The notes under the pieces were generated by a model. The model did no database searches. It saw only the letters and a program-made list of their open reading frames with translations, and was not told the origin of the DNA. The position numbers and the translations under genes are program-made. Positions 25,867 through 35,069 of a stretch of DNA of 64,000 bases are shown one piece after another. Numbering within the stretch: the first letter of the stretch is position 1; the number at the start of each line of letters is the position of its first letter. Origin of the DNA: Bacillota bacterium (GTDB lineage Bacteria > Bacillota > Clostridia > Lachnospirales > Lachnospiraceae). The DNA is taken from assembly GCA_023408815.1 (NCBI GenBank), contig JAEYJO010000066.1:5010-69009 (forward strand), in the 5' to 3' direction.

Positions 25867-26545
25867 TAGCGGCTCCTTCCTTCAGGCAGTATCCTATCCC
25901 CCGAATCGTCATGATTTGGAGCCTGCTTCCGATCGCCAAAAGCCGTCTGCGCAAAAAATGGATATAATTATCCAGATTCCCGTCTTCCACATCGCTATCC
26001 GGGCCCCATACCTTTAATAACAGCGTGTTTCTGGAAAGTGTCTGCCCTTGATTTCGTAAAAAGGCTTCCAGCAAAGTGCCTTCTCTTTTGGAAAGGGAAC
26101 AGCTTCCCTTTGGTCCGGTCAAAATATTTTCTTCAGTAGAGTAAGTAATATCGGACAAAATAAATTTATTATCGTTGGCAAGGATAGGAGAGCGCCTCGT
26201 TACGCAATAAATTCTGGCCAGAAGCTCTTCAAAGGCGAAGGGCTTGACCAAATAATCATCCGCACCCATATTCAATCCCTCTACCTTGTCGGACAGCGCT
26301 CCAAGAGCGGTTATCAGTATTACCGGAATGGTAATTCCTTCTCTGCGCAAGTCTTGCAGCACATCGGTGCCCTCCATAGTGGGAAGCATGCGGTCAAGCA
26401 GGATGACATCATGAATATTCTCTTTAGCCAAAAATAGTGCCTCTTCCCCGTCAAAACAGGAATCTACCATAAACCCTTGGACATTTAGCTGATAAGAAAG
26501 CGTATGATTTAAGTTTGTATCGTCTTCGGCAAGTAAAATTCTCAT
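25859..26545 (-). CDS. OmpR/PhoB-family response regulator
   Basis: 228 aa from MRILLAEDD; ATG 26545 follows AAGAGGTCAT, whereas the upstream in-frame ATG at 26587 lies in the promoter. The receiver has the DD pair, phospho-acceptor Asp in VILLDRMLP, and Lys in YLVKPFAFEEL. The C-terminal winged helix has LSKREGTLLEAFLRNQGQTL and RGIGYCLKEGA. It forms a pair with the overlapping kinase and diverges from the lipoprotein/ABC operon it likely controls. Confidence 0.93.
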   Translation of the reverse strand: MRILLAEDDTNLNHTLSYQLNVQGFMVDSCFDGEEALFLAKENIHDVILLDRMLPTMEGTDVLQDLRREGITIPVILITALGALSDKVEGLNMGADDYLVKPFAFEELLARIYCVTRRSPILANDNKFILSDITYSTEENILTGPKGSCSLSKREGTLLEAFLRNQGQTLSRNTLLLKVWGPDSDVEDGNLDNYIHFLRRRLLAIGSRLQIMTIRGIGYCLKEGAANV

Positions 26546-26600
26546 ATTGATATGACCTCTTAATTGGGATGTAAATACTATTACCATAGTAACATAGAAA

Positions 26601-26618
26601 TCTTTAAATATTCTCTAA
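26601..26618 (-). promoter_or_regulatory. Direct-repeat box upstream of the response regulator (autoregulation)
   Basis: On the minus strand, TTAGAGA and TTAAAGA occur with an 11-bp period, like the pair on the other side at 26666-26683. An 11-bp period is the usual spacing of OmpR-family half-sites. Confidence 0.45.
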
Positions 26619-26665
26619 AATTTATATTCCCTTATGAGGAAAGACTGAATTTAAATAATTTTACC

Positions 26666-26683
26666 TTAGAGATACTTTAGAGA
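26666..26683 (+). promoter_or_regulatory. Direct-repeat box upstream of the lipoprotein/ABC operon
   Basis: TTAGAGA at 26666-26672 and again at 26677-26683, 11 bp apart, upstream of TATGAT (26693-26698). The mirrored box at 26601-26618 supports a shared regulator site for both divergent units. Confidence 0.5.
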
Positions 26684-26703
26684 ATGATCTGATATGATGA
26701 GCA

Positions 26704-26717
26704 TACCATCGATGGTA
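26704..26717. promoter_or_regulatory. Perfect 14-bp palindrome
   Basis: TACCATCGATGGTA lies just downstream of the probable transcription start and 38 nt before the lipoprotein ATG. It could be an operator or part of the 5' untranslated region. Confidence 0.4.
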
Positions 26718-26754
26718 CCATCAATTGATTATAAATGAAGAAGGAGAAAAAGCA

Positions 26755-27375
26755 ATGAAAAAGAAGGTTCTTATGATAGGGCTGATGGCCGCGGCGCTTT
26801 GTCTGGTGGCAGGCTGTCAAGGGAAGCAGGAAGAAGCGGTACCTCTTGAAGCAGAAATTGTAGAAGATGAAGTACCGGTGAAAACAGAAGATAATGGAAC
26901 GCAGGATAGTAAAACAAAGGATGGTGAAAAAGAAGATATTTCTGCGGATACAGAAGAAGATATAACTGCAGAAGAAAATACGGATACAGAAGACATAGAT
27001 ACGGAAGCAAACAAGCAAAAGAATAACACTGAAAACAATTCCGGCAGTCAAAGTATGAAGGCAGAACTAAGCGGTATGGTAAAAAGTGTTGGAGATAGTA
27101 ATGTAACGGTCAGTCAGATATTTACCATGGATACGGGAGACGGTCTGATTGCCGTGTCTTCTGTTTCTGAGGATGGAGATGAAAACATACTGAGTATATA
27201 TTTCAATGCTGGCGCGAAGTATGAATTTAATATAATCAGAGATGGAGGAGGGAATGTAGAAAGCAGAGAAGGGGCCTTTGAAGACATTGAAAAGGGCATG
27301 ATTTTACATATGACAGGCAATTGGGACGGAAATGATTTTTATGCGGATTTTATATCGATCAATGAAGTTAAGTAA
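26755..27375 (+). CDS. Lipoprotein with acidic linker and small C-terminal domain, function unknown
   Basis: 206 aa. Signal peptide with lipobox VAGC (Cys about residue 21), then a Glu/Asp/Thr-rich, low-complexity linker of about 75 residues, and a C-terminal domain of about 100 residues with beta-strand character (LSGMVKSVGDSNVTVSQIF ... MILHMTGNWDGNDFYADFI), OB-like in pattern. The acidic linker suggests a spacer across the cell wall. It is the first gene after the regulator boxes and has an AGAAGGAG site. I do not recognise a family. Confidence 0.75.
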   Translation: MKKKVLMIGLMAAALCLVAGCQGKQEEAVPLEAEIVEDEVPVKTEDNGTQDSKTKDGEKEDISADTEEDITAEENTDTEDIDTEANKQKNNTENNSGSQSMKAELSGMVKSVGDSNVTVSQIFTMDTGDGLIAVSSVSEDGDENILSIYFNAGAKYEFNIIRDGGGNVESREGAFEDIEKGMILHMTGNWDGNDFYADFISINEVK

Positions 27376-27404
27376 GAAAAGCTAGAATAATAGGGAGAAC
27401 AGCA

Positions 27405-29816
27405 ATGAAAAAGAATTTTTTCAAAAAAAAGCTGATAAGTATGTTTTTGGTCGCAGCAATGGTCATTTTGGCGGCAGGCTGCCAAAATACGGCAGAAACA
27501 AACAACAGTACTGATATGAAGCAGGAGAAGGTAATAGATGATGGTATAACGGGAGTGGGGGAAGGCAGCACGGGGATGGGCAGATATGTGGAGAATGTGA
27601 CAGATCTGTCAGAATACTGCTACCAGCCGGATGGCATCGAGAAGCTGTCCAACGGGAAATTAATCATTGCGGATCATTACATGCAACAGATCGTATCTGA
27701 AGATAACGGTCTTACATGGAATCCCGAAGAGGCGGACTGGTTTACCGCGCTGCAGGCCAAAGATGCTTATTTCATGGATATTACGATAGGAGCAGATGGA
27801 ACAACGGGTGTTATTTATGATGTGAGTTCTTCCCCAGATGAGAAAGAGGACTTGGAAGAGGAGCCTATGGATGAGAATGCGGCGGAAGGAGACGACGGGG
27901 AATTCCAGCTCGATCCTGTTTGTATGATCGTAAAACCGGATGGAACCCAGGTGGAAGCGCAGTTTTCTTTGACGGAAGATGAGATATACCCTCGTGGGAT
28001 ATGGATTGCGGATTCCGGCAGGATTTTCGTAACTACCTTGGGAGAAACCATTTATGAAGTAAATGATGACGGCAGCAGTGAGAAATTTCTAACGGTAGAA
28101 GGACGCCCTGATATGATATGGATTCAAGGAGATCTCATGATTATAGATGGGTACTCTTATGACAATGGGTTATTAATTTATGATATGGACAAAGAAGAGT
28201 ATATGGAGGATGAGGTTTTAAACGATTTTGTTCTCGAGAATTATAAGGAAAGAGGAGAAAACGGAAGCGGTACTTATGATTTTTACTTCTTCACCGGAGA
28301 AGATGGAGTTCTTTACATGGCTGGGAGAAAAGGTCTGCATCGGCATGTTATCGGAGGAAGTGCCATAGAACAGGTTATTGACGGAAGCTTATCCAGCCTG
28401 AGCAATCCTGCCGATGGATTGATTGGGATGATTGCACTGGAAAACAATGAATTTTTAACTTTGTTTTCCGGCGGTAAACTGGTTCATTATGTCTATAATC
28501 CGGATATACCATCAATGCCCAGTGAAAAGCTAAAAGTTTACAGCTTAAAAGAAAGCGACACCATGCGTCAGGCAGTTTCCATTTATCAGACCAATAATCC
28601 CGATGTTTTCATCGAGTATGAGGTTGGAATGGGTGATGATAACTCCGTTACGAGAGAGGATGCCCTAAAAAAGTTAAATACACAGATTATGGCGGGAGAA
28701 GGCCCCGATCTACTTGTGCTGGATAATATGCCGGTGGATTCCTATATCGAAAAAGGAATGTTACTTAATCTGAGTACGTGTCTGGAAGGTCTGACGGGAG
28801 AAGCGGAGCTGTTCTCCAATATTACGGATGCATTTAAAAAGAACGGGGGAATTTATACCATTCCTTGTGAGATACAGATTCCGCTGGTATTGGGAAAAGA
28901 GAGATATGTCTCCGGAATTACGAATATGCAAGGCATAGCGGATGCGATGGAAGCGCTTCGCGAGGACAATCCGGAAGGAGGATTGCTGGACATCTACTCT
29001 GAGAGCGGAATTATCCGGTTATTATCCATGATTTCATCGCCTGCATGGAAGACGGAGAGCGGAGAGATCGATGAGGCAGCCATTTCAGAATTTTTGACAG
29101 AGGCAAAGAGAATCTACGACGCTCAGATGGAAGGTGCGTCGGAGAAGGATGTCGATCGATATAACAGTGTAAATGATGATTATATCGCGGAATATGGAAT
29201 GAGCAGAGAAGAAGGGGATTACTTTGCAGCTATGAATGAACTGGGTTATGTAGGAGGAATGGCCCATATAGTATTGGGAACTTTATCATATCCCTACAGC
29301 TATGCTTCGCTCAACTCCGTACAGAGGGTGAAGGGTTTCGAGGATAATGTTCTTCTTCCGGTAAGCGGACAGAGTACGAACGTATTCATACCGAAAACGC
29401 TTATAGGGATCAGTGCGGTTTCCTCTCATACGGAAATGGCACAGGATCTGCTTAAGGTTCTCTTAGGGAAGGAAAATCAGACATCGCTGTTCAACGGTCT
29501 TGCTGTAAACAAAGCGGCATTTGAGGAGAGTTTTGTACCTAATGAAGAATATATGGGGGAAGACGGACTTTACGGTTCTGTTGCAATGTCAGATGGGGAA
29601 GGAATGATGGTTTCTCTGGATGTGTATTGGCCAGATGAGGGACAGCTTCAGACACTGAGAAACTGGATGGCAAAAGCAGACACTCCTTATGTGAAGGATA
29701 GTGTGCTGGAAGAAGCGGTACTTGAGCAGGGAATCAATTATATGCAGGGAAGCCGGAGTGTAGAGGAAGCGGTAAGCGCCATTGTAGAAAAGGCGGCTAT
29801 TTATATGGCTGAATAA
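27405..29816 (+). CDS. Lipoprotein: beta-propeller/Asp-box domain fused to an extracellular solute-binding domain
   Basis: 803 aa, about twice the usual length of a family-1 solute-binding protein. The lipobox is LAAGC (Cys about residue 26). Residues ~60-360 look like a propeller with an Asp box (VSEDNGLTW) and repeated blade-like stretches. From ~370 the solute-binding domain begins (KVYSLKESDTMRQAVSIY, then DLLVLDNMP, KNGGIYTIPCEI, AIVEKAAIYMAE at the end). It is followed by two MalF/MalG-type permeases, so it is the receptor of an ABC importer, probably for an oligosaccharide or glycan that the propeller domain also binds (inference). Confidence 0.83.
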   Translation: MKKNFFKKKLISMFLVAAMVILAAGCQNTAETNNSTDMKQEKVIDDGITGVGEGSTGMGRYVENVTDLSEYCYQPDGIEKLSNGKLIIADHYMQQIVSEDNGLTWNPEEADWFTALQAKDAYFMDITIGADGTTGVIYDVSSSPDEKEDLEEEPMDENAAEGDDGEFQLDPVCMIVKPDGTQVEAQFSLTEDEIYPRGIWIADSGRIFVTTLGETIYEVNDDGSSEKFLTVEGRPDMIWIQGDLMIIDGYSYDNGLLIYDMDKEEYMEDEVLNDFVLENYKERGENGSGTYDFYFFTGEDGVLYMAGRKGLHRHVIGGSAIEQVIDGSLSSLSNPADGLIGMIALENNEFLTLFSGGKLVHYVYNPDIPSMPSEKLKVYSLKESDTMRQAVSIYQTNNPDVFIEYEVGMGDDNSVTREDALKKLNTQIMAGEGPDLLVLDNMPVDSYIEKGMLLNLSTCLEGLTGEAELFSNITDAFKKNGGIYTIPCEIQIPLVLGKERYVSGITNMQGIADAMEALREDNPEGGLLDIYSESGIIRLLSMISSPAWKTESGEIDEAAISEFLTEAKRIYDAQMEGASEKDVDRYNSVNDDYIAEYGMSREEGDYFAAMNELGYVGGMAHIVLGTLSYPYSYASLNSVQRVKGFEDNVLLPVSGQSTNVFIPKTLIGISAVSSHTEMAQDLLKVLLGKENQTSLFNGLAVNKAAFEESFVPNEEYMGEDGLYGSVAMSDGEGMMVSLDVYWPDEGQLQTLRNWMAKADTPYVKDSVLEEAVLEQGINYMQGSRSVEEAVSAIVEKAAIYMAE

Positions 29817-29880
29817 AAAGCTGCCGGACAGGATTTCGTGCCCGATGAGGGTAACATTTAGAGATTGATTGGAGGAAGCG

Positions 29881-30765
29881 GTGAAGGAATTTAGAACCTA
29901 TAAAAGGTCGGTCAGGGAGCGGAGGGCTTTCCTCCGGTTCCTGGCATTAAGTCTGTCAGGCGTGTTCCTGTTCGTCATACTCCCCTTTTTCGATGTATTC
30001 GGAAGGTCCTTTACGACGGCGGTCACCGGACAATTTAACGGTATTGAAAATTATAAGACTATTTTGGGTAATCGGGCATTTTTGCTGGCGGTAAAGAACA
30101 CGCTGCGGTTTACGGGAGTATGCATCCCGCTGCTCACAATAATTGGGCTTCTTATCGCGGTACCTCTTTCCCGGATAAAGGAAGCCGGAGTCGTAAAGTC
30201 TTTCTATCTGTTTCCGCTCGCCATGCCTACGGCAGCAGTGGTCATCGTTTGGAAGCTTTTTTTTTATAAGCAGGGGTTCCTGAATTTATACTTAAGCCGC
30301 CTGGGAGAATGGACGGGGCTTTGGGGAGAGGTTCATACGGATTATATTGGAGGAGGGGCGGCATTCTGGGTATTGATATTTAGCTATATCTGGAAAAATA
30401 CAGGATATACAGTAATTTTGTGGCTGGCCGGGTTACTGGGAATACCGAACGCGCTCTTAGAAGCCGCCCAAGTAGATGGAGCCACCGGTTTGCAGTGTTT
30501 TATTCATATTGTTCTCCCGAACCTGAAAGGAAGCCTTTATACGATAGTAATTCTTTCCTTTTTAAACTCCTTTAAGATTTACAGAGAGGCCTATCTGGTA
30601 GCAGGCGCCTATCCGGCACAGGATATTTATTTGCTCCAGCATCTGTTCAATAACTGGTTCGTTAATATGGAATTTGATAAAATGGCAGCGGCGGCGGTAT
30701 GTGTAGGAGGCTTTCTGTTCCTGGTAATTATGCTGTTACAATATTTTTGGGACAAAAAGGAGTGA
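29881..30765 (+). CDS. ABC sugar permease (MalF/UgpA-like)
   Basis: 294 aa with about six membrane helices and the EAA loop ALLEAAQVDGATGLQCFIHIVLPNL. GTG 29881 follows GGAGGAA; a TTG 12 nt upstream is in frame but lies before the ribosome site. It would form the membrane channel with the next gene. No ATPase gene is present in the operon, as is usual for Firmicute sugar importers that share a common MsmX-type ATPase. Confidence 0.9.
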   Translation: MKEFRTYKRSVRERRAFLRFLALSLSGVFLFVILPFFDVFGRSFTTAVTGQFNGIENYKTILGNRAFLLAVKNTLRFTGVCIPLLTIIGLLIAVPLSRIKEAGVVKSFYLFPLAMPTAAVVIVWKLFFYKQGFLNLYLSRLGEWTGLWGEVHTDYIGGGAAFWVLIFSYIWKNTGYTVILWLAGLLGIPNALLEAAQVDGATGLQCFIHIVLPNLKGSLYTIVILSFLNSFKIYREAYLVAGAYPAQDIYLLQHLFNNWFVNMEFDKMAAAAVCVGGFLFLVIMLLQYFWDKKE

Positions 30766-30772
30766 AAAAAGT

Positions 30773-31642
30773 ATGAGAGAGGCTCGAAGGATAAAAGGAA
30801 TGGCAATAAGGGCAGTGACGACAGTGATACTTCTTTTGCCGGGTATTTTCGTATGTATTCCTATCCTTTTATTGGTAACAGGATCAGTTATGGGGAGTAA
30901 TGAATTAAAGGATTATCTTTCGCCGGTTCTTTCGAATGGTACCGGATTTATTTCATGGAAGATTGTTCCTGACTATCCGACTTTTTCAAATTACGCAAAA
31001 CTGCTGTTTTTTACACCGCAGTTTTTTGTATTGTTCTGGAACTCGATGAAGTTGGTAACATTAATTTTAGCAGGCCAGCTGCTGGTGGGAGTGCCTGCCG
31101 CATGGGCGTTCGCGGTTTACAGGATAAAGGGGGCCAAGGTGCTTTTTGCACTTTACATCGTGCTGATGCTTCTGCCTTTTCAGGTAACGATGCTGTCCAG
31201 CTATCTTGTGATGAACAGCTTTTCTCTTTTGGACACCCATATGGCAGTGATTTTGCCGGCAGTTTTTAGTACCTTTCCTATTTTTCTTACCTATGGAGGC
31301 TTCCGGACAATTCCAATAGAACTGTTAGAGGCGGCCAGAATGGACGGAGCAAGAGAGGAATACATTTTCTGGAAAATTGGTTTGCCGTTGGGAAAAGGCG
31401 GTATGTTTTCGGCCATGGTGTTAGGTTTTTTGGAGTATTGGAATATGATGGAACAGCCTATGGCTTTCCTGGAGGATAAGTCGCTTTGGCCGTTGTCTCT
31501 TTATTTGTCTGAAATCACGTGGGACTATGCGGGATATGCCTTCTTTGCGTCCTTATTGATGATGCTGCCGTCGGTGTTCGTATTTATGATAGGTCAGGAT
31601 TATCTGGAACAAGGCATCGTTTATTCAGGGTTAAAAATGTAG
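30773..31642 (+). CDS. ABC sugar permease (MalG/UgpE-like)
   Basis: 289 aa with about six membrane helices and the EAA loop ELLEAARMDGAREEYIFWKI. The start sits 8 nt after the previous stop with an AAGGAG site inside the upstream gene end. It is the second channel subunit of the importer. Confidence 0.92.
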   Translation: MREARRIKGMAIRAVTTVILLLPGIFVCIPILLLVTGSVMGSNELKDYLSPVLSNGTGFISWKIVPDYPTFSNYAKLLFFTPQFFVLFWNSMKLVTLILAGQLLVGVPAAWAFAVYRIKGAKVLFALYIVLMLLPFQVTMLSSYLVMNSFSLLDTHMAVILPAVFSTFPIFLTYGGFRTIPIELLEAARMDGAREEYIFWKIGLPLGKGGMFSAMVLGFLEYWNMMEQPMAFLEDKSLWPLSLYLSEITWDYAGYAFFASLLMMLPSVFVFMIGQDYLEQGIVYSGLKM

Positions 31643-31671
31643 GAAATATTTTGGACAGAGGTAGATGGAAT

Positions 31672-33303
31672 ATGTATGAAAAGAAAAGTCCGGTAAATTC
31701 GGCAGATACAAATTTACAAACCGGCGGTTATAAAAAATGGATGATTGCTTTTGCCATATTTCTAGTATTTATGTGGTTGTGTACCATGATATCCAAAAGT
31801 GTCTATGCGTCAGGTCTGCCGGTGGTGCAGACCGACACGCCTGAAAAAAAGTATGTGGAGCATATTGTGGAGGCGGAAGGTATTACAGTAGAAGGCGGCA
31901 GGCAGGCGGTGACGGCGATCGAGGGATTGAGGATAGAGAACATTTTTGTACAAAAGGGAGACCGGATAGAAGAGGGAATGCCACTATTTCAAGTAGATAC
32001 TGAGGATTTGGAGAAAATAATAAAAGAAAAAGAAACGGAAATAACTAAATTAAACTATCAGATTTCCGATTTACAGGCTAATCAGACCTTGCAGGAACAG
32101 AAACGCCAATTAGAGGAGCAGAGGGCAAGAGAGGACTACGTATCTGCGGACAGTAAAACCGGTACGGCAGTAGAGCGGGCAGAGGGGGACAAGAGCAAAG
32201 CGGAGGGCAGCCTGCAAAACCATTTGGAGAATCCTGTGAGCGTTACCTCCAACGAAGACAGGCAAAAGGCATGGGATGCATATAACGCATGGCTGAACAA
32301 GGAATATGAATTGCTCGATAAGATCACTGTGCAGGAAAGAATCGTAACGGATATGGAATCTACGGAAGGAACGAAAACAGAGGAAGAAAAGGCGGCGCTG
32401 GAAGAAGCAAAGACGCAGTTGAATAACTTGAAGGATGAGCTTACCGTTCACGAAAGAAACAAGGTGGCGGAGCCGAATTTCAGCGATGAGGATAATGCCT
32501 ATGAGAACTGGAAGAATCAGACGGAAAATCTTCAGGAAACGGCAGACGATACGGAGGATGTCAGAGAGGATGCCTATGTAGATAGAAACAACGCATTAAA
32601 GCAGGAAGAAAGAGGAGTGGAGGATGCCCTTTTACCCAATCAGTCGGATTCCACGTTGTCCATTAATCGGCTGGAGTTGGCAGCCCTGCAGGAAGATCTT
32701 GATGGATATAAGCAGATTATGGAGCAGGGAGGAACGATTACCGCCCGGACAAGCGGATTTATTACGGATATTCCCATTATGGTAGGAGGCAGGACACCGG
32801 ATACGGCGGCTCTTTTGCTCACGGATGATACGATTCCCTGTCGATTCAAAGTGACCTTGGAAATGGAACAGAAAAAGTATGTGGATCTGGGAGATGGAGC
32901 AGTGGTCAAGCTTGGAGGTAAGAACAGCCTGGAAGTGACGGTGGATTATCTTGAGGAAAGTGATGCAAGTCCGGGGAGCTATGATGTGTATATGAATCTT
33001 CCCGACAAAGCAGCAAGTCCGGGAGCTTCCGGAACCATGAGCGTAAGCGTGCAGGGAGAACTCCATGAACTGTGTATTCCGGTAGAAGCTTTGTATAAAG
33101 AAGAGGAAAGGTATTATGTTTTTGAGGTACAGGAAAAGGAAGGAATTCTGGGAGCGGAGTTGTATGCGGAAAAGGTGAGCGTGAAAGTAACGGATCAGAA
33201 TGACAGATTCGCGGCATTGGAGGAGGGGACGATCAATAAGGATAGTAAGGTTATTGTATCAGCTACGGAGGAATTAAAGAGAGGAGAAATTGTCAGGTAT
33301 TAA
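31672..33303 (+). CDS. HlyD/RND-adaptor-like membrane fusion protein
   Basis: 543 aa. A single membrane helix (about residues 19-40), then a lipoyl-like half (TAIEGLRIENIFVQKGDRI), a long coiled coil (~residues 110-340, highly charged Glu/Lys/Gln), the second lipoyl half (GTITARTSGFITDIPIMVGG) and beta-barrel domains. Adaptors of this type normally partner a MacB-type ABC or RND pump, but here it follows two sugar permeases and no pump gene is adjacent. The ribosome site is weak, and the gene begins 29 nt after the permease. Its role in the importer operon is unclear. Confidence 0.78.
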   Translation: MYEKKSPVNSADTNLQTGGYKKWMIAFAIFLVFMWLCTMISKSVYASGLPVVQTDTPEKKYVEHIVEAEGITVEGGRQAVTAIEGLRIENIFVQKGDRIEEGMPLFQVDTEDLEKIIKEKETEITKLNYQISDLQANQTLQEQKRQLEEQRAREDYVSADSKTGTAVERAEGDKSKAEGSLQNHLENPVSVTSNEDRQKAWDAYNAWLNKEYELLDKITVQERIVTDMESTEGTKTEEEKAALEEAKTQLNNLKDELTVHERNKVAEPNFSDEDNAYENWKNQTENLQETADDTEDVREDAYVDRNNALKQEERGVEDALLPNQSDSTLSINRLELAALQEDLDGYKQIMEQGGTITARTSGFITDIPIMVGGRTPDTAALLLTDDTIPCRFKVTLEMEQKKYVDLGDGAVVKLGGKNSLEVTVDYLEESDASPGSYDVYMNLPDKAASPGASGTMSVSVQGELHELCIPVEALYKEEERYYVFEVQEKEGILGAELYAEKVSVKVTDQNDRFAALEEGTINKDSKVIVSATEELKRGEIVRY

Positions 33304-33317
33304 TGTTCACAGTTTGG

Positions 33318-33337
33318 ACACAATTTACAAACAATAC
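33318..33337 (+). promoter_or_regulatory. Response-regulator box at the 33.4-kb promoter
   Basis: ACACAATTT and AAACAATAC are 11 bp apart; the second half ends 16 nt before TATAAT (33354-33359). The same arrangement occurs at 36909-36928, so this is probably the target of the response regulator encoded at 34398. Confidence 0.6.
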
Positions 33338-33403
33338 TTAAATAAATGGCAGATATAATTGTGGCTATAAAAAACATTTACTTTTATGAGGAGCAGTCCA
33401 TAA

Positions 33404-34378
33404 ATGAGAGGAAGGAATCGAAAGAGGAAATTTGACTTTTCAGAATTGAAAATATTAAAAGTACCGGAGGTACTGCATGTATGGAAAAGGCTGAAAATAC
33501 CAAGTTTAAGCTTGGGTAAAAAGATTTTGTGCTATACACTGGCGATTATATTTGTCATACTGTCCTTAGCAGATGTGATTTATGGGCTGTTTCCCTTTGC
33601 GGTCAGGATCATTATCGATACTGCCGCTGCGATTATATTCTTTGGGGCTTGTTATTATCTGATACGGGATATTAATTACGGGATCAAGGAGAAATTAAAG
33701 CCTGCGATTTATGAGAATCCGTTTATGAATCGGGTTTTCAGCGATTATAAGTATCGGACTGTGCTTCTTGCCGTTCCCGGATTGGGAATCAATATGGTTT
33801 TTGCGATTTTTAATGGCATCGTGGGAATTGTCAGCAGATCTCCCTGGTTCGGTTCTATGGCGGCTTATTATATTGTGCTGAGCGTTATGAGGTATAGTGC
33901 GATATGGTATGCGAAGAAAGCAGCCGGGCTGGAAGAAGTTGGGGAACGCAGGAGCAGAGAGATTACTATCTATCATAGGTGCGGTATCTCATTTATTATG
34001 ATGACGATCGCGCTGGGAGGCACCGTGATGCTGATGGTGCTGAAAGGGCAGGGGAAGAGCTATCCGGGGTTTTTGATTTTTGCTGTTGCGGCGTATACTT
34101 TTTATAAAATTATTCTTTCCGTCTGGAATGTGCTGAAGGCCGGAAGAATGAAGCAGATGCTGCTGACGGCCATTCGGGATATTGGCTTTGCGGACGCTCT
34201 CGTATCCATTCTATCCTTACAGACAGCCATGTTTGCTTCGTTTGGAGGGGATAATGAATTTATCAGGCCTATGAACGCAGCCACGGGGACTGTGGTATGT
34301 CTGATGATTCTTATCATGGGAATTCGTATGATTCGTATGGCGGCGAAGGAGAAGAAAACGGAAGTTTACAGACTGTGA
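33404..34378 (+). CDS. Polytopic membrane protein, first gene of the second two-component operon
   Basis: 324 aa with a basic N-terminus and about seven hydrophobic helices (first at about residues 45-75). There is no recognisable catalytic motif. The gene is preceded by the shared regulator box and followed 19 nt later by the response regulator, so it may be the effector or the sensor partner of this system. I do not recognise a family. Confidence 0.75.
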   Translation: MRGRNRKRKFDFSELKILKVPEVLHVWKRLKIPSLSLGKKILCYTLAIIFVILSLADVIYGLFPFAVRIIIDTAAAIIFFGACYYLIRDINYGIKEKLKPAIYENPFMNRVFSDYKYRTVLLAVPGLGINMVFAIFNGIVGIVSRSPWFGSMAAYYIVLSVMRYSAIWYAKKAAGLEEVGERRSREITIYHRCGISFIMMTIALGGTVMLMVLKGQGKSYPGFLIFAVAAYTFYKIILSVWNVLKAGRMKQMLLTAIRDIGFADALVSILSLQTAMFASFGGDNEFIRPMNAATGTVVCLMILIMGIRMIRMAAKEKKTEVYRL

Positions 34379-34397
34379 GAAAGAGAGGGATATTGCT

Positions 34398-35069
34398 ATG
34401 ATAAATATACTCGTTGTGGAGGACGATGAAAAACTGAACAAGGTCGTCTGCACCTATTTGAATGACAGTGGTTTTCATGCCAAAGGTTGTCTGGGGCCGG
34501 AGGCGGCGTATGATGAAATGTATAACAATATGTATGAACTGATTGTTTCGGATATCATGATGCCCAGAATCGATGGCTTCGAGTTCGCGAGAACGGTAAG
34601 GCAGGTGAATCGGAGTATCCCGATTTTATTCATATCGGCGAAAGACGATCTTTCTTCCAAGCAAAGAGGGTTTCAGCTTGGAATAGATGATTACATGGTA
34701 AAGCCTATCGAGCTGGACGAGCTGCTCCTGCGGGTCAGGGCTCTTCTGCGCCGGGCTAACATCGAGATGGAGAGGAAGCTGAAGGTAGGCAATCTGGAGT
34801 TGGATGCGGATGCTGTCAGTGCGACGGTGGACGGGGAGGAAATCAGCCTGACCACGAGGGAATTCAATATCATATACAAGCTTTTATCCTACCCGAAAAA
34901 GACTTTTTCAAGAGCACAGCTTATGGACGAATTCTGGGGCGTAGATACGGAAACGAGCCTGCGCGCGGTGGATGTTTATGTGACGAAGCTTCGGGATAAG
35001 CTGTCGGAATGCGACGGCTTTCAAATCGTAACGGTAAGAGGTCTGGGATATAAGGCGGTGCTGCTATGA
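34398..35069 (+). CDS. OmpR/PhoB-family response regulator
   Basis: 223 aa. The receiver has VVEDDEKLNK, phospho-acceptor Asp in LIVSDIMMPRIDG and Lys in DYMVKPIELDELL. The winged helix has LTTREFNIIYKLLSYPKKTF and VRGLGYKAVLL. It overlaps the kinase gene by the ATGA of stop and start. The direct-repeat boxes at 33318 and 36909 are the likely targets. Confidence 0.94.
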   Translation: MINILVVEDDEKLNKVVCTYLNDSGFHAKGCLGPEAAYDEMYNNMYELIVSDIMMPRIDGFEFARTVRQVNRSIPILFISAKDDLSSKQRGFQLGIDDYMVKPIELDELLLRVRALLRRANIEMERKLKVGNLELDADAVSATVDGEEISLTTREFNIIYKLLSYPKKTFSRAQLMDEFWGVDTETSLRAVDVYVTKLRDKLSECDGFQIVTVRGLGYKAVLL

